Source of the DNA: Clostridia bacterium
Lineage (GTDB): Bacteria > Bacillota > Clostridia > RUG12999
Direction of reading: 5' to 3'
DNA length: 64,000 nt
Assembly: GCA_017467445.1 (NCBI GenBank)
Contig: JAFTSG010000003.1
Span: 1 to 64,000, forward strand
The notes under the pieces are model-generated. The model was not told where the DNA came from. It did no database searches and worked only from the letters and a program-made list of their open reading frames with translations. The position numbers and the translations under genes were made by a program. Below are positions 24,329 through 35,710 of the stretch, in pieces (within the stretch, counting starts at the first letter, position 1; the number at the start of each line of letters is the position of its first letter).

Positions 24329-25167
24329 TTAACCTCCTTTTTCATAAGGTTACAATGCTCATCCCTTGATTGCTGTTCTTCCATTTTAAACATTCTGCTT
24401 CGTCTTATGGCTTCTTCAAAATCCACCTGATGTCCGTCAAAATCCGGTCCGTCAACACATGCAAATTTTGTTTCGCCGCCAACTGTAAGCCTACAACAAC
24501 CACACATTCCTGTTCCGTCAATCATTACAGGGTTCATACTTACTATTGTTTTTATATTCTTTTCTTTTGTCATATTGCAGACCGCTCTCATCATCATAAG
24601 AGGACCTATTGCAACAACCATATCATACTCATTGCCCTCAGCAAGAAGTTTATCAAGTGCAGTTGTAACAAAGCCTTTGTTTCCGTTCGAACCGTCGTCG
24701 GTTACAATAACGGTTTTATCGGAAACTGCTTTCATTTCTTTTTCAAGAATTATAAGGTCTCTGCATCTGAAACCTGCAATAAGGTGTACTTCAGTGCCCA
24801 TTTTACTTAAGGCTTTTGCCTGCGGGTATGCAATTGCTGTGCCGAGTCCGCCGCCTATTACAGCTACCTTTTTAAGTCCATCAAGTTCAGACGGAGTGCC
24901 CAGAGGTCCTACAAAATCAAGGATGTATTCTCCCTCGCTAAGCTGATTGAGCACAGAGGTTGTTTTGCCGACTATCTGGAATATGATTGTAACAGTCCCT
25001 TTTTCTGAATCAAAATCCGCAATTGTAAGAGGAATTCTCTCCCCTGTTTCATTAACGCGGAGTATGATAAACTGACCCGGCTTTGCCTTTTTGGCAACCG
25101 CCGGAGCATAAATTTCCATTAATGTAACTGTATCATTAAGAATTTGTTTTTTAACTATTTTATACAT
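24325..25167 (-). CDS. NfnA / FAD-NAD(H) ferredoxin:NADP+ oxidoreductase subunit
   Basis: 280 residues of the PyrK/SudA-like flavoprotein family. RIPLTIAD near 48 binds FAD, GGGLGTAIAYPQAKAL near 104 binds NAD, and the C-terminal cysteines MCGCCRLTVGG with CVDGPDFDGHQVDF hold a [2Fe-2S] cluster. It pairs with the downstream NfnB subunit by a 4-base overlap. Together they balance NADH, ferredoxin and NADPH in anaerobes. Start 25167 is preferred over 25188 as the family begins MYKIVKK. Confidence 0.9.
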   Translation of the reverse strand: MYKIVKKQILNDTVTLMEIYAPAVAKKAKPGQFIILRVNETGERIPLTIADFDSEKGTVTIIFQIVGKTTSVLNQLSEGEYILDFVGPLGTPSELDGLKKVAVIGGGLGTAIAYPQAKALSKMGTEVHLIAGFRCRDLIILEKEMKAVSDKTVIVTDDGSNGNKGFVTTALDKLLAEGNEYDMVVAIGPLMMMRAVCNMTKEKNIKTIVSMNPVMIDGTGMCGCCRLTVGGETKFACVDGPDFDGHQVDFEEAIRRSRMFKMEEQQSRDEHCNLMKKEVK

Positions 25168-25309
25168 ATAATCATTCTCTCTGTTCATGATACTTTATAT
25201 TATACAATATTTAGTCACTATCGTCAAATGTTTTTTATCCCGTAAAGAACAAGCCTTGCCCACAAAAAAATTCCGCAGACAAGGCTATTGATTTTATTAC
25301 AGTTTTCGT

Positions 25310-26344
25310 TTATTCAAGACCTTCCCAAAGTCCGTTGAGATATACTGCGCCGAGTGCTCTGTCGTAAAGACCGTAACCCGGTTTTCCTGTTTCGCCCCAA
25401 ATCATACGACCATGGTCAGGACGGATAGGACCGTCAAATCCGATTTCTTTATATGCTTTCATAATTTCGCGCATATCAAGTGAACCTTTGCTTGAAAGGT
25501 GTGCAGATTCCTCAAACGAACCTTCTTCTGTGATAAGGATGTTTCTGCAGTGACCGAAATGGATTCTGCCCATTTTACCGAAATATCTTACCATATCAGG
25601 AATGTCGTTTTCTTTTGTTACACCAAGAGAACCGCTGCAAAGTGTGATTCCGTTATACGGGCTGTCAACAAGTTTACAGAATCTTTCAAGGTTTTCTTTG
25701 CTTGTGATAATTCTCGGAAGTCCGAAAATCGGCCACGGCGGGTCGTCCGGATGTATAGCCATTTTGACTTTAACTTCTTCCGCTACTTTGATTACTCTTT
25801 CAAGGAAGTATTTGAGGTTGTTCCACAAATCTTCTTCAGTAATATTAGCATATTCATCAAATACCGCTTTAAGACTTTCTTTTGTGTAGCTGGAGTCCCA
25901 GCCCGGAAGTGCAAGCTCACCGCTGATAGGATCCATTTTGTCTACCTGCTCTTTAACGTAGATAAGTGCATTTGAACCATCTGCAAGTTCGTGGTCAAGT
26001 TCTGAACGTGTCCAATCAAATACGGGCATAAAGTTGTAGCAAACAACGTTTACACCTGCTGCAGCAAGGTTTCTTAGTGTTGTGCAGTAGTTTTCAATCA
26101 TTCTGTCTCTTGACGGTTTGCCAAGTTTGATATCTTCGTGTACAGGAACACTTTCGATTACTGAAAGGTTAAGTCCTTTGTCCTCAATTTTTTTCTTGAG
26201 CTCAAGAATTTTATCCATCGGCCATGCTTCCCCTACAGGAATGTCATAAATAGCCGATACGATACCTGTTACTCCGGGTATCTGTCTGATTTTGTCCAAG
26301 GTAACGGGGTCGCTGTCGCCGTACCATCTGAAGGTCATTTCCAT
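25310..26344 (-). CDS. uxuA: Mannonate dehydratase
   Basis: 344 residues. Converts D-mannonate to 2-keto-3-deoxygluconate in glucuronate breakdown. [20 protein letters not shown] at the N-terminus, [11 protein letters not shown] near 200 and [11 protein letters not shown] near 310, with the metal-binding histidines, are diagnostic. AAGGAG is 8 bases before the ATG. It follows uxaC by 17 bases, so the two steps after glucuronate are co-expressed; mannonate oxidoreductase (uxuB) and KDG kinase are not in the window. Confidence 0.97.
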   Translation of the reverse strand: MEMTFRWYGDSDPVTLDKIRQIPGVTGIVSAIYDIPVGEAWPMDKILELKKKIEDKGLNLSVIESVPVHEDIKLGKPSRDRMIENYCTTLRNLAAAGVNVVCYNFMPVFDWTRSELDHELADGSNALIYVKEQVDKMDPISGELALPGWDSSYTKESLKAVFDEYANITEEDLWNNLKYFLERVIKVAEEVKVKMAIHPDDPPWPIFGLPRIITSKENLERFCKLVDSPYNGITLCSGSLGVTKENDIPDMVRYFGKMGRIHFGHCRNILITEEGSFEESAHLSSKGSLDMREIMKAYKEIGFDGPIRPDHGRMIWGETGKPGYGLYDRALGAVYLNGLWEGLE

Positions 26345-26361
26345 AATCTTTTCTCCTTTTC

Positions 26362-27759
26362 TTAAATTATATTGAAATATTCTTTCGCATTGTTATAAGA
26401 AATACCTTTTACTATTTCTTCAAGATATTTCATATCATCCGGATATTCGCCTTTTTCTACCCATCCGCCGATGATATTACACATAATTCTTCTGAAATAT
26501 TCGTGACGCGGATATGAAAGGAAACTTCTTGAGTCGGTAAGCATACCTACGAAGTATGAAAGTACACCGAGGTTTGCAAGACATTTAAGCTGTTCTTCCA
26601 TTCCGTCACGCTGATCGTTGAACCACCAGCCACTGCCAAGCTGAATTTTGCTTTTTGCATCATCAGACTGGAAATTACCGAGCATTGTGCCAAGAACATA
26701 GTTATCTTTCGGGTTGAGTGAATAAAGAATTGTTTTCGGCAGAAGTCCGGCGACACACATTGCGTCAAGAATTCTTGACAGGTTATGTGCTATAGGTGCA
26801 TCATTAATGCTGTCAAATCCTGTATCAACACCGATGTTATTATACATAATTGTGTTGTTGTTTCTAATTACATTCATATGAAGCTGCATTGCCCAGCCAC
26901 GTTTTGCAAATTCTTTTCCGAGGAAAACAATTGTATGCGCTTTGAACATATCGTCTTCGGAAACTGTAAGTTCTTTGCCTTTCATACGTTTTGCAAATAT
27001 TTTTTCGGGAGACAGCTCATCTGCCACAAGACTTGGCGGATACGCAATGCCTATATCCGAAATTCTGCAGCCGTTTTTGTGGAAATAATCTATTCTTTTA
27101 GAAAGCGCTTCCAGAAGATCGTCATAATTATCAATTTCCATACCGGCAGCTTTTTCAAGTTTTTTAATCCAGTCAACAAAGTCCGGTGCTGAAATATTGA
27201 GAAAGGTGTCCGGTCTGAAGGACGGTGTCATAACAGTTTCACAGTCTGATTTTGCAAACTGTTTATGCGGTTCAAGGTCGTCAACCGGATTATCAGTTGT
27301 ACCAACAAGCTTTACGTTGAATTTTTTGAATATATTATGTACGCAGAAATCTTTATCAGCAATCTGTTCGTTTGCTGCATCCCAGATGTAATCTGCATTT
27401 TCAGGACAAAGTGTTTTTGTTATTCCAAAATATCTCTGCAGTTCAAGGTGTGTCCAATGATAAAGCGGGTTACCGATAAGGTAAGGCATTGCTTTTGCAA
27501 ACTGGTCAAACCGTTCTCTGTCGCTTGCACTACCGGTAATTTTATCTTCACTGATGCCGCAGCTTCTCATTGCGCGCCATTTATAATGGTCGCCATAAAG
27601 CCAGATTTCAGTAATGTTTTTGAATGCCTGATTATCCGCAACCTGCTGCGGAACCAAATGGCAATGATAGTCCATTATAGGCATATCTTTTGCAAAGTCA
27701 AAAAAGAGCTTTTTTGCTGTGTCACTATACAGCATAAAGTTTTCGTCCATGAATTTCAT
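26362..27759 (-). CDS. uxaC: Glucuronate isomerase
   Basis: 465 residues, standard length. [18 protein letters not shown] near 28 has the metal-binding HxH of the amidohydrolase fold, with [10 protein letters not shown] near 153 and [17 protein letters not shown] near 425. Turns glucuronate into fructuronate (galacturonate into tagaturonate). Its ATG overlaps the trmFO stop (ATGA), with GGAG 8 bases upstream. Linkage of a sugar pathway to trmFO/topA is unusual but the coupling is tight. Confidence 0.97.
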   Translation of the reverse strand: MKFMDENFMLYSDTAKKLFFDFAKDMPIMDYHCHLVPQQVADNQAFKNITEIWLYGDHYKWRAMRSCGISEDKITGSASDRERFDQFAKAMPYLIGNPLYHWTHLELQRYFGITKTLCPENADYIWDAANEQIADKDFCVHNIFKKFNVKLVGTTDNPVDDLEPHKQFAKSDCETVMTPSFRPDTFLNISAPDFVDWIKKLEKAAGMEIDNYDDLLEALSKRIDYFHKNGCRISDIGIAYPPSLVADELSPEKIFAKRMKGKELTVSEDDMFKAHTIVFLGKEFAKRGWAMQLHMNVIRNNNTIMYNNIGVDTGFDSINDAPIAHNLSRILDAMCVAGLLPKTILYSLNPKDNYVLGTMLGNFQSDDAKSKIQLGSGWWFNDQRDGMEEQLKCLANLGVLSYFVGMLTDSRSFLSYPRHEYFRRIMCNIIGGWVEKGEYPDDMKYLEEIVKGISYNNAKEYFNII

Positions 27760-29048
27760 AGTTTCATCTCCTCGATTTTTTCAAGTGCTTTTTCGGATAG
27801 TTTTCTGTTCTTTTCTTGTTTTTTTCTTATTTTCATTCCCAGCGGCTCCATGATGCCGAAGTTTACATTCATAGGCTGAAAGTTTTTAACGCCGGGATTT
27901 GACACATAATGAGAAAGTGCACCTGTTGCTGTTGAATCAGGAAAAATTATTTCATCTTTGCCAAGAATGGTCATTGCAAGATTAAGTCCTGCAACAAATC
28001 CCGATGATGCAGATTCAATATACCCTTCAACACCTGTCATTTGTCCTGCAAAATAAATGTTTTTTGAACCTTTCAGCATATATTTTGCATCAAGCAGTTC
28101 GGGTGAGTTTATAAACGTATTTCTGTGCATAACGCCGTAACGCACAAATTCCGCATTTCGAAGTGCCGGTATCATACCAAACACCCTTTTCTGCTCTCCC
28201 CATTTCAGATGTGTCTGGAAGCCTACAAGGTTATATAACGTACCGCCGGCATTGTCCTGGCGCAGCTGAACAACAGCGTACGGGTCTTTTCCGGTTTTCG
28301 GGTCGGGCAGACCAACGGGTTTGAGTGGTCCGAAAAGGAGTGTATCCTCACCTCGTTTTGCCATGGTTTCAACCGGCATACATCCTTCAAACACAACCTC
28401 TTTATCAACCGAGCTTATCTCGGCACATTCGGCATTTACAAGCTCGTTCCAGAAGTCTCTATATTCCTGCTCGGTCATCGGGCAGTTTATATAATCGTCG
28501 TCGCCTTTGCCATATCTTGAAGCACGGTAGGCGTTTGACATATCAACCGATTCAAGTGTTACAATCGGCGCCGCCGCATCATAAAAATAAAGATTTTCTT
28601 CCTTTGTTATTTCTTTGATAGCTGCAAAAAGCTTGTCTGTTGTAAGGGGACCCGTTGCAATAACTGTGTTTTCTTCCGGGAACTTTTCTATTTCACATTC
28701 TATTACTTCAATTAAAGAATTCTCTTTAATCTTTTTTGTTACTAAATCCGAAAAACCGCATCTGTCCACAGCAAGTGCGCCGCCCGCCGGAACGCGGCAT
28801 TCGTCTGCACACATCATAATAAGACTGCCCATACGGCGCAGTTCTTCTTTTAAAAGACCAACTGCATTTTCCAGTTTATCCGAACGAAGAGAGTTGCTGC
28901 AAACAAGTTCAGCAAACCCTTCATAATGATGTGCAGGGGTGAATTTTTTCGGTTTCATTTCATACAGGGTAACATTTATTCCCCTGCTTGCAAGCTGCCA
29001 TGCCGCTTCACAACCGGCAAGTCCTGCTCCTATAACAGTTGCTTTCAA
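27756..29048 (-). CDS. trmFO: TrmFO, folate-dependent tRNA m5U54 methyltransferase
   Basis: 430 residues. The FAD site [19 protein letters not shown] is at the N-terminus; [23 protein letters not shown] near 47 and the C-terminal [17 protein letters not shown] are family hallmarks. Uses methylene-THF and FADH2 to make ribothymidine at tRNA position 54. It starts at TTG 29048 with GAGGG 6 bases upstream. It is 2 bases from topA, the usual Firmicute order topA-trmFO. Confidence 0.97.
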   Translation of the reverse strand: MKATVIGAGLAGCEAAWQLASRGINVTLYEMKPKKFTPAHHYEGFAELVCSNSLRSDKLENAVGLLKEELRRMGSLIMMCADECRVPAGGALAVDRCGFSDLVTKKIKENSLIEVIECEIEKFPEENTVIATGPLTTDKLFAAIKEITKEENLYFYDAAAPIVTLESVDMSNAYRASRYGKGDDDYINCPMTEQEYRDFWNELVNAECAEISSVDKEVVFEGCMPVETMAKRGEDTLLFGPLKPVGLPDPKTGKDPYAVVQLRQDNAGGTLYNLVGFQTHLKWGEQKRVFGMIPALRNAEFVRYGVMHRNTFINSPELLDAKYMLKGSKNIYFAGQMTGVEGYIESASSGFVAGLNLAMTILGKDEIIFPDSTATGALSHYVSNPGVKNFQPMNVNFGIMEPLGMKIRKKQEKNRKLSEKALEKIEEMKL

Positions 29049-29050
29049 TA

Positions 29051-31156
29051 TTATCCCTCTTTTTTGCTAGTTTTCTTATTATTAAATTCACATTTATCGT
29101 TTCTGCAGACTTTTGTGTTTGTTATACGTTTGTTTATACTTTTCAGCATAAGCATATCGCCGCAAACCGGACATTTTTCATTTGTCGGTTTATTCCACGA
29201 CATATAGCTGCAGTTCGGATAGTTTCCGCAACCGAAATAACGCACGCCTTTTTGCGATTTCTTTTCAAGAATTTCGCCGCCGCATTTCGGGCATTTAACG
29301 CCTATCGGGTTTGTAATCGGTTTTGTGTTTTTACATTCCGGATAACCCGGGCATGCAAGGAATTTACCGAATTTACTTTCACGGATTACCATATTTCTGC
29401 CGCAAAGTTCACAAACGACATCAGTTTCTTCGGGTTTTATTTTAACGTGCTCTACGTTTTTATAAGCATCGTCAAGCACTTTTGCAAACGGGGTGTAAAA
29501 TTCTCTTATGATTTCAACCCAGTCGGCTTTTCCCTCTTCAACACTGTCAAGCTTTTGTTCCATATTTGCAGTAAACGTAACGTCTACGATGTTTTTAAAA
29601 TTTTCGGACATCATGCTGTTTACAATTCTGCCAAGTTCCGTAGGAACAAGCGTTTTCTTTTCTTTTTCAACATATTTTCTTGCGGTAATTATACCGATTG
29701 TCGGTGCATATGTTGACGGACGGCCAATACCAAGGTCTTCAAGAGTTTTGATAAGGGTTGCTTCCGTATATCTTGACGGCGGTTTTGTAAAGTTCTGCTT
29801 GTGAGTAAGCATTTTTTTCTTTATATCATCGCCTTTTTTAAGATTAGGAAGCTGCTGACGTTCATCGTCATCCTCAACCGCATCAAGACCTTCTGTGTAA
29901 AGCACTGTAAATCCGGGAAAAAGAACTGTGCTTCCGTAGGATTTAAGAATGTATTTATCTGCGGCAATGTCCGCAACAATACTCTGCACGTCCGCCTCTT
30001 TCATCTGGCTTGCAATAAAGCGTTCCCAGATGAGTTTATAGAGTTTATACTGGTCGTTTGTAAGCGATGATTTGATTTTTTCCGGGTCGTAAGCTATCAC
30101 TGTAGGACGGATAGCTTCGTGAGCATCCTGCGCATTTTTCTTGTTTTTATATTCTCTTGCTTTAAACGGCAGATATTCTTTGCCCCATTTACCGAGGATA
30201 TAATTTCTTGCTGCTGCGCCCGCTTCAGCTGCGATACGGATTGAGTCGGTACGCATATATGTGATAAGACCTACTGCACCCTCACCTTTAATTTCAACAC
30301 CTTCGTAAAGCTGCTGTGCAACAAGCATTGTGCGTGATGAAGTGAAACCAAGCTTTCTTGCCGCTTCCTGCTGAAGTGTACTTGTGATAAACGGCGGTGT
30401 CGGGTAACGTTTTTTGTTTGACTTTTTAACTCCGGCAACCGAATAAGTTGCAGTTTTTAAAACTTCAAGAACTTTTTCGGTTTCCTGTTGGTTGTTTAAG
30501 TCTATTTTACCGGTTTCATCGCCGTAGAATTTTGCTTTGAATGTCATATCGGAATCAAGATGCAAAATGTTTGCGGTTATGTTCCAGTATTCTTTCGGGA
30601 TGAATTTTTCAATTTCTTCCTCGCGCTCGCAGATTATTTTAAGCGCAACGGACTGAACGCGACCTGCCGAAAGACCTTTTTTGATTTTACGCCAGAGCAG
30701 CGGACTTATTGAATATCCCACAATTCTGTCAAGTACACGGCGTGCCTGCTGTGCATTAACAAGGTCGTAATCAATATCTCTTGGGTTTTTGATTGCGGTT
30801 TTTATTGCATCTTTTGTAATTTCGTTAAATACAACCCTGCTGGTTTTTTCCTGCGGGATTTTAAGTGCTTCCACAAGATGCCAGGAAATTGCCTCTCCTT
30901 CGCGGTCAGGGTCAGTTGCAAGAATGACTCTGTCGCTTAACGCAACTTCTTTTTTGATTTTTTTAATAAGGTCGGTTTTTCCCCTTATTGTCATATATTT
31001 AGGTGTAAAATTATTTTCTATATCAATTGCCATTTTGCTTTTGGGCAAATCTCGGATGTGGCCCATTGAAGCTTCGACTTTATATCCTTTGCCAAGATAT
31101 TTCTGTATGGTTTTTGCCTTTGCAGGCGATTCCACAATAACTAAATTTTTAGTCAT
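29051..31156 (-). CDS. topA: DNA topoisomerase I
   Basis: 701 residues, type IA topoisomerase that relaxes negative supercoils. The Toprim domain begins [18 protein letters not shown] and has [15 protein letters not shown]; the catalytic tyrosine is in [15 protein letters not shown] near 300. Three C-terminal four-cysteine zinc ribbons follow (CELCGRN, CPKCGGE, CPVCGDM). Start 31156 is chosen for GGAGG five bases upstream. Confidence 0.97.
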   Translation of the reverse strand: MTKNLVIVESPAKAKTIQKYLGKGYKVEASMGHIRDLPKSKMAIDIENNFTPKYMTIRGKTDLIKKIKKEVALSDRVILATDPDREGEAISWHLVEALKIPQEKTSRVVFNEITKDAIKTAIKNPRDIDYDLVNAQQARRVLDRIVGYSISPLLWRKIKKGLSAGRVQSVALKIICEREEEIEKFIPKEYWNITANILHLDSDMTFKAKFYGDETGKIDLNNQQETEKVLEVLKTATYSVAGVKKSNKKRYPTPPFITSTLQQEAARKLGFTSSRTMLVAQQLYEGVEIKGEGAVGLITYMRTDSIRIAAEAGAAARNYILGKWGKEYLPFKAREYKNKKNAQDAHEAIRPTVIAYDPEKIKSSLTNDQYKLYKLIWERFIASQMKEADVQSIVADIAADKYILKSYGSTVLFPGFTVLYTEGLDAVEDDDERQQLPNLKKGDDIKKKMLTHKQNFTKPPSRYTEATLIKTLEDLGIGRPSTYAPTIGIITARKYVEKEKKTLVPTELGRIVNSMMSENFKNIVDVTFTANMEQKLDSVEEGKADWVEIIREFYTPFAKVLDDAYKNVEHVKIKPEETDVVCELCGRNMVIRESKFGKFLACPGYPECKNTKPITNPIGVKCPKCGGEILEKKSQKGVRYFGCGNYPNCSYMSWNKPTNEKCPVCGDMLMLKSINKRITNTKVCRNDKCEFNNKKTSKKEG

Positions 31157-31173
31157 TTTTACCTCCATACGGT

Positions 31174-31935
31174 TTACAGGCGTTGCCTTAAAACCTCGTA
31201 CATTGTTACTGCCGCCGCCACGGAAGCGTTAAGAGATTCTGTGCTTCCAAGCATTGGTATCTTGAGTTTTTCGTCACATAAATCAAGTATTTCGCCGCAG
31301 ATGCCGTTTGCTTCATTTCCGATTACAACCGCAACCGGACCTTTGAAATCAGCAGCGTAAATATCCTTTTCTCCCGACGGAGTTGTTCCAAAAATTTTTA
31401 TTCCTTTATTCTTGAAATTTTCAAGTGTTTTTATGCTGTTCCCAGTTTCAATTATTTTAACATTAAAAAGTGATGACATTGTCCCGCGCACTGTTTTGGG
31501 ATTGTACAAATCCACACAGCCGCTACCAAGAACGACTGCCGAAGCCCCTACGGCATCCGCAGTTCTTATAATTGTGCCCATATTGCCGGGGTCGGCAACC
31601 GCATCGCAAAAGATTATAAACGGATTTTCACCGCTGATATCTTCTTCCGACACAGAGCACATTTTTGCAATTCCCATAACACCCTGCGGGTTTATAGTAT
31701 CGCTTATTTCTTTAAAAACCTTATCAGTTACAGTTATAGTTTCCTTACCGGTCAGGTCAGCGATAAGCGAAGCATCAAAGCTTTCAGACATAACAATTGT
31801 ATGTATGCTGAAAAGTCCGTCTTTTACAAGACGAAGCCCTTCAACCACAAAGCTGCCGGTTTCCCTGCGGTAGCTTTTTTTAGCCTGAAGTTTCTTAATA
31901 TGCTTAACAAAATCGTTTGATGCCGAGCTTATCAT
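31174..31935 (-). CDS. TrmH/SpoU-family RNA methyltransferase
   Basis: 253 residues: an N-terminal substrate-binding domain (about 1-95) and a SPOUT knot domain with GTIIRTADAVGA, VAVVIGNEANGI and IPMLGSTESLNASVAAAV. Such enzymes 2'-O-methylate rRNA or tRNA; the target is uncertain. GGGAG lies six bases before the ATG. It probably shares a transcript with topA-trmFO-uxaC-uxuA. Confidence 0.92.
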   Translation of the reverse strand: MISSASNDFVKHIKKLQAKKSYRRETGSFVVEGLRLVKDGLFSIHTIVMSESFDASLIADLTGKETITVTDKVFKEISDTINPQGVMGIAKMCSVSEEDISGENPFIIFCDAVADPGNMGTIIRTADAVGASAVVLGSGCVDLYNPKTVRGTMSSLFNVKIIETGNSIKTLENFKNKGIKIFGTTPSGEKDIYAADFKGPVAVVIGNEANGICGEILDLCDEKLKIPMLGSTESLNASVAAAVTMYEVLRQRL

Positions 31936-32009
31936 ACGCTACTCCCTAACCTTATATTTATTCGGTTTTTCAGCGATTATTACGCCAAAAATCAATGCCA
32001 TTATATAAA

Positions 32010-32040
32010 CTAAAAGACCCGAATATAGCGGGTCTATATA
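32010..32040 (-). terminator. Terminator of infC-rpmI-rplT
   Basis: Stem AGACCCG/CGGGTCT (32015-32035) followed by T-rich sequence on the minus strand. Confidence 0.8.
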
Positions 32041-32042
32041 GA

Positions 32043-32399
32043 TTATTTTATAGCTGCTTTAGCTTTTTCTGCAAGAAGAGAAAACGCTGCTGCGTCTGCT
32101 ACAGCTGTTTCTGCAAGCATTTTTCTGTTCATATTGATGCCGCTTTTCTTGAGGCCGTACATGAATGTAGAATAGTTCATACCGTTCATTTTAGCCGCAG
32201 CACTGATACGTGTAATCCAAAGTCTTCTGAAATCTCTTTTCTTTTTCTTTCTGCCTGCGTAAGCGTATACGAGGGATTTCATAACTGCCTGATTAGCAAC
32301 TCTGAACAGTTTAGATTTTCCGCCGCGGTAACCTTTAGCAAGCTTTAATATTTTTTTATGTCTTCTTCTAGTGGTCATACCACCTGTAACTCTAGCCAT
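32043..32399 (-). CDS. rplT: Ribosomal protein L20
   Basis: 118 residues, the standard length. [29 protein letters not shown] and [11 protein letters not shown] are characteristic. Assembles early on 23S rRNA and in Firmicutes represses its own operon by binding the leader. Last gene of infC-rpmI-rplT. Confidence 0.98.
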   Translation of the reverse strand: MARVTGGMTTRRRHKKILKLAKGYRGGKSKLFRVANQAVMKSLVYAYAGRKKKKRDFRRLWITRISAAAKMNGMNYSTFMYGLKKSGINMNRKMLAETAVADAAAFSLLAEKAKAAIK

Positions 32400-32422
32400 T
32401 TATATTATCCTCCTAAATTGCA

Positions 32423-32620
32423 TTATTTGTACGGAATAAGCTTCTTAATTACCGGTGCGTTAGCGTCAGATGCATAAACACCTTTTCTTAATCCTCTTTT
32501 TCTCTTTGTGCTTTTCTTTGTTAAAATATGACGTCTGTTTGCGTGATTCATTTTTACTTTGCCGTTTTTTGTAAGACCAAATCTTTTAGCGGCGCCTCTG
32601 TGAGTTTTTATTTTAGGCAT
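32423..32620 (-). CDS. rpmI: Ribosomal protein L35
   Basis: 65 residues: [20 protein letters not shown] and the basic [15 protein letters not shown]. Start 32620 fixed by homology and GGAG eight bases upstream; an earlier in-frame ATG is not used. Confidence 0.98.
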   Translation of the reverse strand: MPKIKTHRGAAKRFGLTKNGKVKMNHANRRHILTKKSTKRKRGLRKGVYASDANAPVIKKLIPYK

Positions 32621-32683
32621 AAATAACTCTCCTCTCATTAAATTAAAATTTTCTATAATACCCAACCTTGTGGGAAACTATAC

Positions 32684-33193
32684 TTAAGCTTTTGGTGCAA
32701 GAAACATTACTACGCTTCTTCCTTCTTTCATGGGGGCTTTATCTACAACACCAACCCCGTCGAAATGTGAAGCAAACTGATTAAGTAAGGTAAATCCGTT
32801 ATCCATATACGCAAGTTCTCTTCCGCGGAAACGCATAGTTACTTTAACTTTATCTCCCGAACTCAAAAATTTGGAAGCCTGATTGATTTTTGTGTTAAGG
32901 TCGTTCTTATCAATTGTAGGTGAAACCCTGATTTCCTTAACATTCACAACTTTCTGGTTTTTTCTTGCTTCTTTTTCTTTTTTTGCAAGATCGAACTTGT
33001 ATTTACCATAGTCCATTATTTTGCAAACCGGCGGCACTGCCTTTGGAGCAATTTTAACCAGGTCAAGATTTGCTTTGTATGCCGCGTCAAGCGCGTCGGA
33101 AATTTTCATAATTCCAAGCTGCTCTCCGTCGTTTGACACAACTCTTACTTCCTTATCCTTAATTTCTTCGTTAATTAACAATTCCTTACTAAT
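32684..33193 (-). CDS. infC: Translation initiation factor IF-3 (probable AUU start)
   Basis: About 170 residues with the N-terminal domain (SKELLINEEIKDKEVRVV) and C-terminal domain (KEIRVSPTIDKNDLNTKI, VKVTMRFRGREL). IF-3 checks the initiation codon. No ATG is available: the reading frame begins TTG ACG ATT AGT AAG after GGAGG. ATT at 33193 is 9 bases from GGAGG and gives the usual N-terminus SKELLINEEI, while TTG is only 3 bases away. AUU starts of infC are well known and allow autoregulation. Confidence 0.95.
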   Translation of the reverse strand: MSKELLINEEIKDKEVRVVSNDGEQLGIMKISDALDAAYKANLDLVKIAPKAVPPVCKIMDYGKYKFDLAKKEKEARKNQKVVNVKEIRVSPTIDKNDLNTKINQASKFLSSGDKVKVTMRFRGRELAYMDNGFTLLNQFASHFDGVGVVDKAPMKEGRSVVMFLAPKA

Positions 33194-33199
33194 CGTCAA

Positions 33200-33337
33200 A
33201 CACCTCCGATAAAATTAAAAAGACGTGCAAAAGATTGCACGCCTGTAAATACACAAACAATAACAGCTTTAACTGTTACTTTTACATATTTGCCGCATAT
33301 TTCGTACATACGGCGAGAAGCAATCTTCTACTTGTTC
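33200..33337 (-). promoter_or_regulatory. L20-type attenuator leader of infC-rpmI-rplT
   Basis: The 140-base leader contains a terminator hairpin (GCGTGCAATCTTTTGCACGTC, 33222-33242, followed by TTTTTAATTTT) shortly before the infC ribosome-binding site, and an earlier hairpin (TAACAG/CTGTTA near 33261-33282). In Firmicutes L20 binds such leaders and favours termination. Confidence 0.75.
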
Positions 33338-33343
33338 TAAAGT

Positions 33344-33372
33344 ATTGTACCACAGATTTTGCCTTGTGTCAA
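33344..33372 (-). promoter_or_regulatory. Promoter of infC operon
   Basis: Minus strand TTGACA (33367-33372), 17-base spacer, TACAAT (33344-33349). Confidence 0.85.
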
Positions 33373-33386
33373 TAGTTTTTATGAAA

Positions 33387-35710
33387 TTATTTTCCAAAAA
33401 CCTCTTTTGCAATATCTGCTGCTTGTTTTGCATCTTTTGCATAGAAATCTGCGCCGATGGTTTTTGCATAATCCGCTGTAAGTACCGCGCCGCCGACCAT
33501 TATTTTGCAGTTATATTCCTTGCGGAGAAGTGCTATTGTTTCTTCCATCGCGCTGAGGGTTGTTGTCATAAGTGCAGATAGCCCGACAAGAGTGGCTTTT
33601 TCTTTTACCGTCGCTGAAAGAACATCTTCAGGCGCTACGTTTTTACCAAGGTCTACAATTCTGTAACCGTAATTTGACAGAATTGTTTTTACAATATTCT
33701 TACCTATGTCATGTACATCGCCTTTTACTGTTGCAATTACAATTGTTCCTTTATTCTGTGTATCCGCGTTTCCAAAGCTTTCCTTTACAGCATCAAACGC
33801 ACTTTGTGCCGCAGTTGCCGATTGGATAAGCTGTGGCAGGAATATGCTGCCTTTTTCGAAATTATCCCCTACTTTATCAAGTGCCGGAATAAGCTTTTCA
33901 TTAATTACAGTCATTGCATCTTCTGTTTCAAGAAGCTTTTTTGCCGCAAAGCCAGCTTCATCTGCAAGACCTTTTTCTATTGCATAGGTTATATCAACCG
34001 TATTATTTACTACAGGTTTTTCCTGTGTTTCAACCGAATACTGTCCGATATATTTTTCTGCATTTTTGTCATTATTCGAAAGGACGTTAAACGCATTTAT
34101 AATATTCATCATTTCCTGCACATCGGGATTGATAATCGGCAAATCAAGTCCCCTGCCGAGTGCAAGTGCAAGGAAGCTTTTATTTATAAGTTCGCGGTTT
34201 GGAAGTCCAAACGAGATGTTTGATACGCCGAGCACAGTATGCACGCCGAATTTTTCTTTTACCATTTCCACCGCTTTTAATGTTTCAACCACTTTATCCT
34301 GCTCTGCCGATGCAGTAAGGGTAAGACAGTCGATATATATATCCTCGCGTTTTATGCCATAGGAAAGCGCCGTATTTACAATCTTTTCCGCTATGGCAAC
34401 ACGCTGCTCCGCCAGTGCAGGAATTCCTTTTTCATCAAGCGTAAGACCCACAACCGCCGCACCGTATTTTTTAACAATCGGTAAAACGGTATGCAGGGAT
34501 TTATCTTCGCCGTTTACTGAATTGACAATAGCTTTACCGTTATATATGCGAAGTGCCGCTTCAATTACTTCCGGATTTGAGGAATCTATCTGGAGCGGCA
34601 AATCCGTAATTGACTGAAGTGCTTTTATAGTCTTTACCATCATTTCTTTTTCGTCAATTTCAGGAAGTCCGACATTGACATCAAGAATATGCGCACCTGC
34701 CTGTGCCTGACTAAGTGCCTGATTTAAGATATAGTTCATATCATTATTGATAAGAGCCTGCTTGAACAGTTTTTTGCCTGTTGGGTTAATACGTTCACCG
34801 ATAACCTTTACGCCGTCAATTTTCACGCAATTTGAGCTGCTACACACGCACGAAACCGATATGTGTTTTCTTTCCGCAGGAGAGAAATTTTTTGCCATAT
34901 CAGAAACTGCTTTTATATAATCGGGGGTTGTGCCGCAGCAACCGCCGACTATGGTTACGCCTAGCGCAAGGATTTTTTCCATTGCGGATGCAAAACCCTT
35001 TTCATCAATATCATATCCGCTGCCGTCGGGACGCGGAAGTCCCGCGTTAGGTTTTACAATTATGGGAAGGCTTGTGTTGTTGCAAAGCTCTTTTGCAATT
35101 TCATAAACCTGATTTGGACCGAGTGAGCAGTTAAGGCCTATAGCATCTACGCCAAGTCCTTCAAGAGTTGCCGCCATAGATTCTACCGAGCATCCCGTAA
35201 ATGTACGTCCGTTTTCTTCAAACGTCATTGTTACATATACAGGAAGTTTTGTGTTTTCCTTTGAGCAAGAACTGCCGCTTTTACTTCAAGAAGGTCTGTC
35301 ATTGTTTCAATTACAATAAGGTCTGCATCTGCCCCTGCTTTTATCTGGCGCGAGAACATATCATATGCCGTTTCAAACGGGAGTGTACCGAGCGGTTCAA
35401 GGAGCATACCCGTAGGACCGATATCAAGTGCTACTTTCGCAGAAGCCCCCTCTACAGCACGTTTTGCAGCCACAACAGATGCAGATATAATTTCTTCTAC
35501 TGTATACCCCGAATCTTTAAGCTTATATTCGTTTGCGCCGAATGTGTTTGTGTAGATAATATCCGAGCCGCTTTCGATATACATTTTGTGAATGTCGGTT
35601 ATAAGGTCGGGGTTGGTTATGGAAAGTGCTTCGGGGCAGCTTCCGAGTTTGAGTCCCGATTTTTGCAGCATTGTGCCCATGGCACCGTCAAGTATTGTAA
35701 TTTTATTCAC
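33387..35710 (-). pseudogene. metH: Cobalamin-dependent methionine synthase, interrupted by a frameshift
   Basis: Two adjacent reading frames together make one MetH of about 775 residues. The first (GTG 35710 to stop 35231) holds LDGAMGTMLQ and most of the homocysteine domain; the second carries GLNCSLGP and GGCCGTTP (zinc cysteines), the pterin domain, and the cobalamin domain with DVHDIGKN. Between them the frame is lost at 35263/35264: one inserted base after GCT would restore a peptide reading KENTKLPVYVTMTFEENG. The break is a 1-base deletion or an assembly error. The C-terminal reactivation domain is absent but encoded separately just upstream. Confidence 0.85.

Noticed and set aside
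35231-35264. Programmed ribosomal frameshift in metH.
   Set aside because: No slippery heptamer followed by a stable structure is seen at the break, and MetH is not known for programmed shifting; a deletion or sequencing error is simpler.
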